Notes under the pieces: generated by a model
What the model was told of the DNA's origin: nothing
The model's database searches: none
The model's input: the letters and a program-made list of their open reading frames with translations, nothing else
Made by a program: the position numbers and the translations under genes
Shown: positions 1 to 6,197 of the stretch, in pieces
Position numbering within the stretch: the first letter of the stretch is position 1
How the letters are laid out: the number at the start of each line of letters is the position of its first letter
Source of the DNA: CAYMST01 sp964393115
GTDB lineage: Bacteria > Bacteroidota > Bacteroidia > Cytophagales > Cyclobacteriaceae
Length of the DNA: 11,211 nt
Direction of reading: 5' to 3'
Assembly: GCA_964393115.1 (NCBI GenBank)
Contig: CAYMST010000161.1
Coordinates: 1-11,211, forward strand

Positions 1-1
1 T

Positions 2-37
2 AGCAAAATGAATCCTTTTCGTATTAATTTGCAGTAA
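2..37 (+). CDS. C-terminal tail of an upstream gene (partial)
   Basis: One forward frame is open from the left edge and ends in a TAA at 35-37; the other two forward frames have stops at once. The visible residues read SKMNPFRINLQ. The TAA shares its last base with the ATG of the next gene (TAATG), an overlap typical of translationally coupled genes. Alternatively the ATG at 8 could begin a nine-codon leader peptide. No function can be read from eleven residues. Confidence 0.35.
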   Translation, partial: SKMNPFRINLQ

Positions 38-438
38 TGTCTAGAACTCACCTCAATATACTTATTCACTTAGCCAAGGTAGATGGCGTAGTGGTTCAGG
101 AAGAGATCGACCTGATTAATAAGATCGGAAAAGCAAATGGCTTATCGGAAGACGAAATAAGTGCTTGCTTTGATGAGCCTAATGCTATTGAGTCAATGGT
201 TCATTTACCAGACGATGTCAAGTTTGATTTCATCTACAGCATCGTTCAGTTAATGAAAATTGATGGGCGGATCTATAAGGAAGAACTCAGTTTTTGTGCC
301 AAAATGGCTTCTAAGTTAGGTTATGACAGTGACGTACTACTTGAATTGATCCCTAAGATTTACAGCGATCCACATTTGACCACGGATCCGCAAAAAATCA
401 AATCCAAAATACAGCATTACCTTATTGAGAAGCCCTGA
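37..438 (+). CDS. TerB-like small helical protein
   Basis: A 133-residue, mostly acidic, all-helical protein with no signal peptide or membrane segment, so cytoplasmic. It has two related halves, each with the family's hydrophobic-x-x-hydrophobic-D-G motif followed by an acidic patch: LAKVDGVVVQEE (D16-G17) and LMKIDGRIYKEE (D76-G77). This matches the TerB / TerB-like fold (tellurite resistance TerB superfamily), where the acidic residues are thought to bind metal. The family is named for tellurite resistance, but stand-alone short members are widespread and mostly of unknown role; no other ter genes are visible here, so a resistance role should not be assumed. The start overlaps the preceding stop (TAATG), suggesting an operon reaching out of the window to the left. 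No clear terminator follows. Confidence 0.72.
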   Translation: MSRTHLNILIHLAKVDGVVVQEEIDLINKIGKANGLSEDEISACFDEPNAIESMVHLPDDVKFDFIYSIVQLMKIDGRIYKEELSFCAKMASKLGYDSDVLLELIPKIYSDPHLTTDPQKIKSKIQHYLIEKP

Positions 439-547
439 ATTGTAGGTTTCTGAGATAAGTTTTGTTAAAAGGTTGTATAAAAAGGCCTATCATAAGAGGT
501 TTAGGGGTATTGATGAGTTCGTTTAGTTTATTCAAAGTCTATTTTAC

Positions 548-596
548 GAGCTGGTATAAAGTCATGCAATACGCGGTTTGAACTAACTCTTTTGTA
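548..596 (-). repeat. Dispersed intergenic repeat, copy A
   Basis: Read on the minus strand, these 49 bases align without gaps to 8151-8199 on the plus strand with 35 identities (counted by hand), beginning with an exact 10-base match, TACAAAAGAG. Ten of the 14 differences are transitions, and they show no three-base rhythm, so this is not a coding remnant. Similarity weakens but seems to continue to about 615. The copy lies in the 201-base spacer between the TerB-like gene and the helicase. I see no good promoter or terminator in that spacer. Confidence 0.5.
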
Positions 597-639
597 CAAT
601 TATCCAATAGATCCCATATAACCCCAATTGATATAATAA

Positions 640-2547
640 ATGGAGGTAGACGCATATCTGGAAAAGTATCTCGATCTCATAAAGATTGAGAGAGAAGAAG
701 ATCTCCGACAATATCAGGAAAGAATGATGAACACCTCTCTTCAAGAAAGAAAAAAAGAGGGGGTTTGTTGGTATCCCGTTGTTGTGACCAACGAACAAAT
801 TGGTGTAGGAGAAAAGTATATTCTTACTCTGGAAAAAACCGGAGACTTGGAACAAAAACACCACTTCCAAGCAGGAGGAATTATAAACTTCTTTACGAGT
901 GTAGATGATCAAAGGGGCATAAACGCCGTTGTAAAACAAGTCCGTGATCATAAAATGAAAATCGTCCTGAACGGTGACGAGCTACCTGAGTGGATTAATG
1001 ATGGAAAGCTTGGCATAAATTTAATGTTTGACGACTCTACATATCAGGACATGAAATCCACTATTAAAAACCTACAATCCACTAATAATGAACGTCTTAA
1101 GCACCTAATAAACATCATTTACAACAACACTACTACTAGCTTTAAGAATCTCCCTCCTACTAACAATCCGTCTCTAAATAAAACACAGCTAAAAGCAGTC
1201 AACCATTGCATAGCCTCAAATGATATCGCTATTATCCATGGACCTCCTGGCACCGGAAAGACAACCACCATATCTGCCACAATAGCTGAAATAGTCAAGG
1301 CAGAAAAGCAAGTACTAGTCTGTGCTCCAAGTAATACTGCTGTGGATGTGCTCGTTGAAAAACTCACATCCTCACATATCGAAGTGCTTAGGATAGGACA
1401 CCCAGCTCGAGTCACTGACTCTGTTCTCAGAAGTACTCTCGACCATCAGTTGACAGAGCATGATCACTACAGTGACTTAAAAATGCTCCGAAGAAAATCT
1501 GAGGAGATGAGAAAAATGGCGCTGAAGTATAAGCGTAATTTTGGAAAGGCAGAACGTGAGCAACGTAGGCAACTGTTAAAAGAGGTATCCTCGCTTAGAA
1601 GTGAGGCTATTGAACTCGAGCATTTTATGATTAAATCAATTCTCAATCAAGCTCAAGTGATCGCCTGCACGTTAAGCGGTTCAAACCATAAACTTCTTAA
1701 ATCTCGACATTTCAAAACGGTATTTATTGATGAAGCTGGTCAAGCACTTGAAGGAATGTGCTGGACGGCAATGATGAAGGCTGATCGAATCATCTTGGCT
1801 GGAGATCAGCAGCAGCTCCCTCCTACCGTAAAGTCCTTTAAAGCTGCACAACAAGGTTTTGCCAATACGGTTCTAGAAAGAATGATAGAGAGACCGGGAG
1901 TCTCGACCATGTTGGATACTCAATATCGAATGATGGAGGAAATATCATCCTTCTCAAGTCAATACTTCTATCGCGGTCAACTTCATGCACACGCATCCAT
2001 AGCTAAACGCGAACTAAAACTATCACCAGTAGTGGAATTTATAGATACTGCAGGTTGTGGGTTTGATGAGAAGGTAAATCCTAAAACGCTCAGCACGTAT
2101 AATTCGGAAGAAGCCAACTTTCTAGTTAGTCATATGGCGAAGAACATAGGTGAAATTGGTATTGAACAAATTATCTCCAAAAACCTCACTATTGGAGTAA
2201 TAGCACCATATAAAGCGCAAATAGAAGTAATTCGCAAAACCATATCAGAGCACCCCTTTTATCAAGAGCTAAAGGATCATATTATCATCTCTTCAGTAGA
2301 CGGGTTTCAGGGACAGGAGCGAGATATCACCTACATTTCCTTCACGAGATCAAACGATAAAGGCGAAGTGGGTTTTCTGAAAGAGATAAGAAGGACAAAT
2401 GTCGCCATCACCCGAGCAAAGCGGCAACTCATTATGGTAGGAGATTCCGCGACGTTAAGTACGCACCCATTTTATGATAAACTCATACAGCATTATCAGT
2501 CTTCTGAAGCCTACAAGAGTGCTTTTGAATACATCTATATGGAGTAG
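640..2547 (+). CDS. UPF1/SMUBP-2-type superfamily 1B helicase
   Basis: A 635-residue ATP-dependent RNA/DNA helicase, cytoplasmic. The N-terminal part (about 40-150) resembles the beta-barrel found ahead of the motor in SMUBP-2/IGHMBP2 and UPF1. The motor motifs are intact: Walker A GPPGTGKTT (201-209), motif II DEAG (364-367), motif III GDQQQLPPT (388-396), motif IV TQYRM (427-431), motif V DGFQGQERD (554-562) and motif VI NVAITRAKR (587-595). Between motifs I and II, about 275-340, lies a strongly charged, probably coiled-coil stretch like the protruding subdomain of UPF1-like enzymes. There is no zinc-rich CH domain as in eukaryotic UPF1. Family members unwind with 5'-3' polarity; the bacterial ones are poorly characterised and the substrate here is unknown. 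The start has no Shine-Dalgarno sequence, normal for this phylum. It stands alone as far as visible. Confidence 0.9.
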   Translation: MEVDAYLEKYLDLIKIEREEDLRQYQERMMNTSLQERKKEGVCWYPVVVTNEQIGVGEKYILTLEKTGDLEQKHHFQAGGIINFFTSVDDQRGINAVVKQVRDHKMKIVLNGDELPEWINDGKLGINLMFDDSTYQDMKSTIKNLQSTNNERLKHLINIIYNNTTTSFKNLPPTNNPSLNKTQLKAVNHCIASNDIAIIHGPPGTGKTTTISATIAEIVKAEKQVLVCAPSNTAVDVLVEKLTSSHIEVLRIGHPARVTDSVLRSTLDHQLTEHDHYSDLKMLRRKSEEMRKMALKYKRNFGKAEREQRRQLLKEVSSLRSEAIELEHFMIKSILNQAQVIACTLSGSNHKLLKSRHFKTVFIDEAGQALEGMCWTAMMKADRIILAGDQQQLPPTVKSFKAAQQGFANTVLERMIERPGVSTMLDTQYRMMEEISSFSSQYFYRGQLHAHASIAKRELKLSPVVEFIDTAGCGFDEKVNPKTLSTYNSEEANFLVSHMAKNIGEIGIEQIISKNLTIGVIAPYKAQIEVIRKTISEHPFYQELKDHIIISSVDGFQGQERDITYISFTRSNDKGEVGFLKEIRRTNVAITRAKRQLIMVGDSATLSTHPFYDKLIQHYQSSEAYKSAFEYIYME

Positions 2548-2794
2548 AAACATATCTCTCAGTCTTTAAAGTTTATAGAACAAACCACACGGTTTAAGGC
2601 CTGGTGGTGTTCTTGAGAAAGAGTTTATCTGCTAAAAATAAAGGTTGTCGTTGGCAGATATGAAACCAACACATATACAAGCTTGACGTTGTTTTACAAC
2701 TTTATGAGCTAAAAAAAATCTTCGTTTACTTGATCAAATAATAGAACTCCAAAGCGCTATACGAACACCTTAGAGCTAAAATACAAATAGATAT
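2548..2794. other. Spacer with small hairpins, no gene seen
   Basis: No open frame of note. On the plus strand just after the helicase stop, GAACAAACCAC (2578-2588) can pair with GTGGTGTTC (2604-2612) with a two-base bulge. Next, TATCTGC (2626-2632) pairs with GCAGATA (2654-2660); the latter arm overlaps the alternative pair GTTGG/CCAAC (2650-2654 with 2666-2670). GTTGT/ACAAC also pairs at about 2688-2700. None is followed by a T run, so none is a clear intrinsic terminator. They may be 3' untranslated structure of the helicase message, or chance. Confidence 0.3.
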
Positions 2795-2828
2795 AAAAAA
2801 AGAAAGCCATACTTAATAGTATGGCTTT
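2795..2828 (-). terminator. Intrinsic terminator of the leftward secreted-protein gene
   Basis: A perfect 11-base-pair hairpin, AAAGCCATACT (2803-2813) / AGTATGGCTTT (2818-2828) with loop TAAT. The A run at 2795-2801 becomes a T run on the minus strand, directly after the stem. It lies 22 bases past the stop of the gene at 2851-3459. The plus strand lacks a T run after the stem, so it is directional. Confidence 0.85.
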
Positions 2829-2850
2829 GCTCGAATCTAAAACAACTAAC

Positions 2851-3459
2851 CTAAAACTTAAATGATGTATCTTCAATAACGGTATAACCTTGAGTTATTA
2901 CCATTCTAACTTCTTTATTTTTATAAAGTTTCGAAAAATCGTAATATTTTGAGATTTTACTTCCTTTTTCCAAGACTTCTTGATAAATCTCGTGACCCTC
3001 TTGGTCGAAAGCGACAACACTCAAATTATTTAACAAAGTTTTATTCGCCAATAACACTACTTTTTTATCATCTGTTAAACCAATAAGTCTAACTTCATCT
3101 AAAAGTAAATCTGAAGCCTTTCTGCTAACTAAAACTTCTTGCTTGACTTTGCCTTGCTTTTTACTATACACAACAAATGTATAGACACCATCAGGCAACT
3201 TATTTAAGTTAAACCTTTTGGTAAACTTCACAACCGGTTCCGTTCTTTCAATAAACAGAAGCTTATTCTGATTATCATACAACCGAATAGAAACCTTTTC
3301 CTCTTCTTCGGCCGTGAAAAACAATTGGAATTGATTTTCACCACTAGGTAGCACTTCCATTTTAGCTTTACCAGCTGTTAAAGAAACAGCGGAAACTTCT
3401 GAAACGGCAACACCAGTAACTATTACTAGCGCTGTCAAATAGTTCATTAACCTTTTCAT
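2851..3459 (-). CDS. Secreted protein with two beta-sandwich-like halves, unknown function
   Basis: A 202-residue protein with a clear Sec signal peptide: KR at the N-terminus, a hydrophobic core at about 8-19, and a likely signal peptidase I site after VSA (residue 24). There is no lipobox cysteine. The mature part is rich in alternating hydrophobic residues. Residues about 40-112 follow the pattern of small Ig-like domains common in Bacteroidota exports (SIRLYDNQNKLL, then LNKLPDGVYTFVVY with G91-x-Y93, then a final KVKQEVLV strand). This resembles the fold of DUF3244 and of type A T9SS sorting domains. Residues about 143-202 repeat the pattern more loosely (LSVVAFDQEGHEIYQEV, a YDFSKL loop, RMVITQG). 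The C-terminus does not end in the usual basic T9SS signal, so a periplasmic protein is as likely as a secreted one. It is a single-gene transcript with its own promoter and terminator. I do not recognise a named family. Confidence 0.8.
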   Translation of the reverse strand: MKRLMNYLTALVIVTGVAVSEVSAVSLTAGKAKMEVLPSGENQFQLFFTAEEEEKVSIRLYDNQNKLLFIERTEPVVKFTKRFNLNKLPDGVYTFVVYSKKQGKVKQEVLVSRKASDLLLDEVRLIGLTDDKKVVLLANKTLLNNLSVVAFDQEGHEIYQEVLEKGSKISKYYDFSKLYKNKEVRMVITQGYTVIEDTSFKF

Positions 3460-3485
3460 GATAAATCAAATTATGATTTTCATTA

Positions 3486-3517
3486 CAAAATTAAACAAAC
3501 ACTATTAAATCATTCAA
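3486..3517 (-). promoter_or_regulatory. Candidate Bacteroidota-type promoter for the secreted-protein gene
   Basis: On the minus strand, TTG (3517-3515) is followed 21 bases later by TAATTTTG (3493-3486), which fits TAnnTTTG, the -7 element of the Bacteroidota housekeeping sigma factor. Transcription would start around 3480, about 20 bases ahead of the ATG at 3459. The spacing is within the known range; assignment is by pattern only. Confidence 0.5.
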
Positions 3518-3957
3518 CAAAATGAGGTTACCCTATTGTTATCATCAATAAAAACTTCTTTTCGTTACGACTTTTACTACTTCAATGAACTTTACAATAC
3601 AGATTTATGGCGAATCCCATTAATACCCATATTTCTTTGCAAAATTACTAACAAAAAATAGAATACTGGAAATCGGAATATAAAAAATAAATGAAATTTT
3701 GTCTTATTTCAAAAAACAAGAAAATTTAAGCCCTATAAATAATTAGGAGTTCTATATCCAACTACTCGTTTTGAAATTACCCAATAATATTTGGTTATGT
3801 GTATCATTAACAAAAGCTATAACCAACTCGACTCACTATCACTCTTAACATTGACTTAACAAAACTGCACTATTCTTATATTTTTCTTTCTTTTAACACC
3901 ACTAGAGCAGTTTCAGATTTTTTTTTCGTTTTTTTTCACTCTTATTACTGTTATTTA
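3518..3957. other. AT-rich divergent spacer, mostly unassigned
   Basis: No plausible gene on either strand. It holds one perfect 8-base inverted repeat, TTGGTTAT (3791-3798) / ATAACCAA (3819-3826), 20 bases apart, which could be an operator or hairpin. Two long T tracts lie at about 3918-3937, just upstream of the promoter at 3958-3987, where they might act as intrinsically curved upstream DNA. The rest shows nothing I can name. Confidence 0.4.
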
Positions 3958-3987
3958 TTGTTTGTTTTCGAAAAGATCTTATCTTTG
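3958..3987 (+). promoter_or_regulatory. Strong Bacteroidota-type promoter ahead of comEC
   Basis: TTG (3958-3960), then exactly 19 bases, then TATCTTTG (3980-3987), a full match to TAnnTTTG. T tracts lie about 20-40 bases upstream. The predicted start is near 3993-3995, about 95 bases before the favoured comEC start and only about 30 bases before the stem of a strong terminator. Confidence 0.65.
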
Positions 3988-3993
3988 TAATCA

Positions 3994-4056
3994 AATAGTA
4001 GTTCAAGGTTAAAGTAATATTCGGAAAGGGGAGATGAATGTCTCCCTTTTTTTTTT
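3994..4056 (+). ncRNA. Candidate short RNA or attenuated leader of comEC (about 60 nt)
   Basis: Inferred from a promoter (3958-3987) followed closely by an intrinsic terminator (4025-4056). If termination is efficient, the product is an RNA of roughly 60 bases ending in a hairpin and U tail, the usual shape of a small RNA. If it is conditional, it is a transcription attenuator controlling comEC-recQ. I see no known riboswitch class in so short a leader. The loop contains an AUG preceded by a purine-rich run, so a small open frame crossing the hairpin is another possibility. The 5' end is approximate. Confidence 0.45.
4025..4056 (+). terminator. Intrinsic terminator between promoter and comEC
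   Basis: GGGAGA (4029-4034), loop TGAATG, TCTCCC (4041-4046), with the stem extended by one G-T and three A-T pairs (4025-4028 with 4047-4050), and a run of ten T at 4047-4056. Sequence and layout are those of a strong rho-independent terminator on the plus strand. The favoured comEC start is 32 bases past the T run, so comEC transcription from the promoter at 3958-3987 must read through it. Confidence 0.8.
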
Positions 4057-4088
4057 GCCTAAAATCCAAAAAAGTATCCGAAAATGAA

Positions 4089-6197
4089 ATGATTTATTGG
4101 CAGCAATATCCATTTATTCGCTTTTCTCTACTGTTCGTCTGCGGAATCCTACTTTTTAACGAAAAAACACAACCTTTTTCTTCTTATGTTATTACTATAA
4201 CTTTTTTAGTATTTTTTTCCTGTGTATTTACGCAGTTAATAACTAAAACAAACCTGAAATTCATTAGATTTCGCCATTTTAAGACATCAATACTTATAGT
4301 ACTTACCGGATTTTGTTCGATTTCACTAAAACACCAACAAGCCGAAATACCACCTCTTATATTAAATTCCTCGCACGATTTTTTTGGTATTATTGAGCAT
4401 ATCAAGAGCACAAATTCCCAAACACAAATCATTCTAGACTTAAAATATAACGGGACTGGTAGCGTTTTTGAAAAAGCCGAAAAAAAAACCAGTCCAAAAG
4501 TATTAGTACTTGTCAACAAGGACTCTTCAACTTCCTTTAAGGACTTCCATCAAAGGAAACTCAATATTGGAGATCTAATTAACGTGTTTGGTAGAATTAA
4601 CCAGATCCCGGAGCCTCAAAACCCACACACCTTTGATTATGCATTTTACTGGAAAACAAGGGGAATACGTTACCAAAGCTTCGCAAAAGAAAATGACTTA
4701 ATCACTTTAAAAAAAGGATTTAGGATAAGTTCGTCCCGATATGCATATACCTTAAAGCTCGACATAGAAAACATGTTGAAACGCACTTTATCCCCAAACA
4801 CATATGCTTTATGTAGTGCTCTCCTCCTGGGGTCAAAGGAGCACATCTCACAAGTCACCAAACAATCTTTTTCCCATACTGGGACCATGCACATACTAGC
4901 AGTTTCCGGCTTTCATGTTGGAATAATACTGCTTTTTTTATCCTTTTGTTTAGCACCGTTAGACAGAATAACTTCTTCAATACGAGCAAGGAGCATGATA
5001 TCCATTATATTTATCTGGTTATTCGCGCTTATTACGGGACTATCACCATCTACACTTCGTGCCTGTATCATGGCATCAGTAGTATTATTTGGCCAAGCGA
5101 TTTCAAAATCGGGAAACAGCTACAACTCATTGGGCGTATCGTGCCTCTTGTTACTTGCTTACGACCCATACTTACTTTTTGACATTGGTTTCGAGTTTAG
5201 CTTCCTAGCAGTTTTTGGCATTCTTTACTTACAACCTAAGCTTTACGCCTTATTGTCTATCCAAAATATCGCTATCAACGGCATTTGGAAATTGACATCT
5301 ATTAGTCTGGCTGCTCAGATAGCTACTTTACCACTCAGCTTGTATTACTTCCATGCTGTACCTGTCTACTCATTAATCGTTAACCTTATTGCAGTCCCTA
5401 TTGCCTCTCTATTAATCCCTTTGTTGCTCGTCCATCTAGCAACCTCTGCAGTAGGCTTGTCATTTTTGCTTTCCGCGGTCATTGAAGCCTTAACCAGTTG
5501 GCTATCTGAATCGCTACTATTTTTTGGAAACGCAAGTGGTTCGGTGATCGGTAACATACACTTATACCCTGTAGAAGTTTTGACTTTATACATCGGTTTA
5601 GTTTTCTTCCTTGTCTACATCAATTCCAAATCGGCCAAACATCTTATTGTTGGACTATGCATCATCCTATTTTTTATAGTAAACCGAAATCTAAGTCAAT
5701 GGAAAACAAGCTCTCATTCATTATTAACCATATACAGCATGAAAGAGGCTTTTGCGCTTGACTATTTCAATAACAATCAAGTACATTATTGGCACAACCC
5801 GAAAGTTGAACCAACTGCCCATAGCCGTATAATACTACCAAATAGAATTGCAAACCGGGTAGGCGAGAGTAAACGCATGGACGTTCAGGTTGACCAGAAT
5901 GAGTCTGTCCAAATGATGGTAATTGAGAATAAAAGGATAGCCAGATTAGCAAAGCAAGGATCTCATGATATATTTGACACGAATATATTGATTCTTGGAG
6001 GAGATGCTATCTCGAAACTGGACCAAATTGAGCATATAGCATTTGATTATCTAATCATAGATGGGACTAATAGTTGGAAAACATGTAGTCAGCTTACGCG
6101 AGAAGCCAATCTTCAGAACATCATGTATAGTAATTTAAAGCAAGGAGATGCTTTACAATTTAGTATATCGAAAAATAATGAATGGGAAATGCTTTAA
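4089..6197 (+). CDS. comEC: ComEC/Rec2 DNA-uptake channel protein, without intact MBL domain
   Basis: About 702 residues from the ATG at 4089. ComEC forms the inner-membrane channel that carries single-stranded DNA into the cytoplasm during natural transformation. The N-terminus has two hydrophobic segments (about 8-45), then a DUF4131/OB-like periplasmic part (about 70-200). The Competence domain follows with the signature AVSGFHVG (S273-G274-F275-H276) and a TGLSPSTLRA block some 45 residues on, among many membrane segments to about 535. The last 150 residues are soluble (LLTIYSMKEAFAL, ILILGG, FDYLIIDG) and look like a degenerate metallo-beta-lactamase-type domain: the HxHxDH metal site is absent, as is common in this phylum. 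I prefer ATG 4089 over ATG 4038: the upstream one lies in the loop of a terminator and adds 17 residues with no resemblance to the family start. The 3' end overlaps recQ by 16 bases. Confidence 0.88.
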   Translation: MIYWQQYPFIRFSLLFVCGILLFNEKTQPFSSYVITITFLVFFSCVFTQLITKTNLKFIRFRHFKTSILIVLTGFCSISLKHQQAEIPPLILNSSHDFFGIIEHIKSTNSQTQIILDLKYNGTGSVFEKAEKKTSPKVLVLVNKDSSTSFKDFHQRKLNIGDLINVFGRINQIPEPQNPHTFDYAFYWKTRGIRYQSFAKENDLITLKKGFRISSSRYAYTLKLDIENMLKRTLSPNTYALCSALLLGSKEHISQVTKQSFSHTGTMHILAVSGFHVGIILLFLSFCLAPLDRITSSIRARSMISIIFIWLFALITGLSPSTLRACIMASVVLFGQAISKSGNSYNSLGVSCLLLLAYDPYLLFDIGFEFSFLAVFGILYLQPKLYALLSIQNIAINGIWKLTSISLAAQIATLPLSLYYFHAVPVYSLIVNLIAVPIASLLIPLLLVHLATSAVGLSFLLSAVIEALTSWLSESLLFFGNASGSVIGNIHLYPVEVLTLYIGLVFFLVYINSKSAKHLIVGLCIILFFIVNRNLSQWKTSSHSLLTIYSMKEAFALDYFNNNQVHYWHNPKVEPTAHSRIILPNRIANRVGESKRMDVQVDQNESVQMMVIENKRIARLAKQGSHDIFDTNILILGGDAISKLDQIEHIAFDYLIIDGTNSWKTCSQLTREANLQNIMYSNLKQGDALQFSISKNNEWEML

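Noticed and set aside
37..438. A tellurite-resistance operon
   Set aside because: Only a single TerB-like domain is present; no terC, terD, terE or terZ homologue is in the window.
583..951. Leftward open frame overlapping the start of the helicase
   Set aside because: It is antisense to conserved helicase coding sequence, and its translation is a hydrophobic mixture typical of shadow frames.
4038..4088. In-frame ATG at 4038 as the comEC start
   Set aside because: It lies in the loop of a strong terminator hairpin, encodes 17 residues across a T10 run with no family resemblance, and the ATG at 4089 gives a normal ComEC N-terminus.
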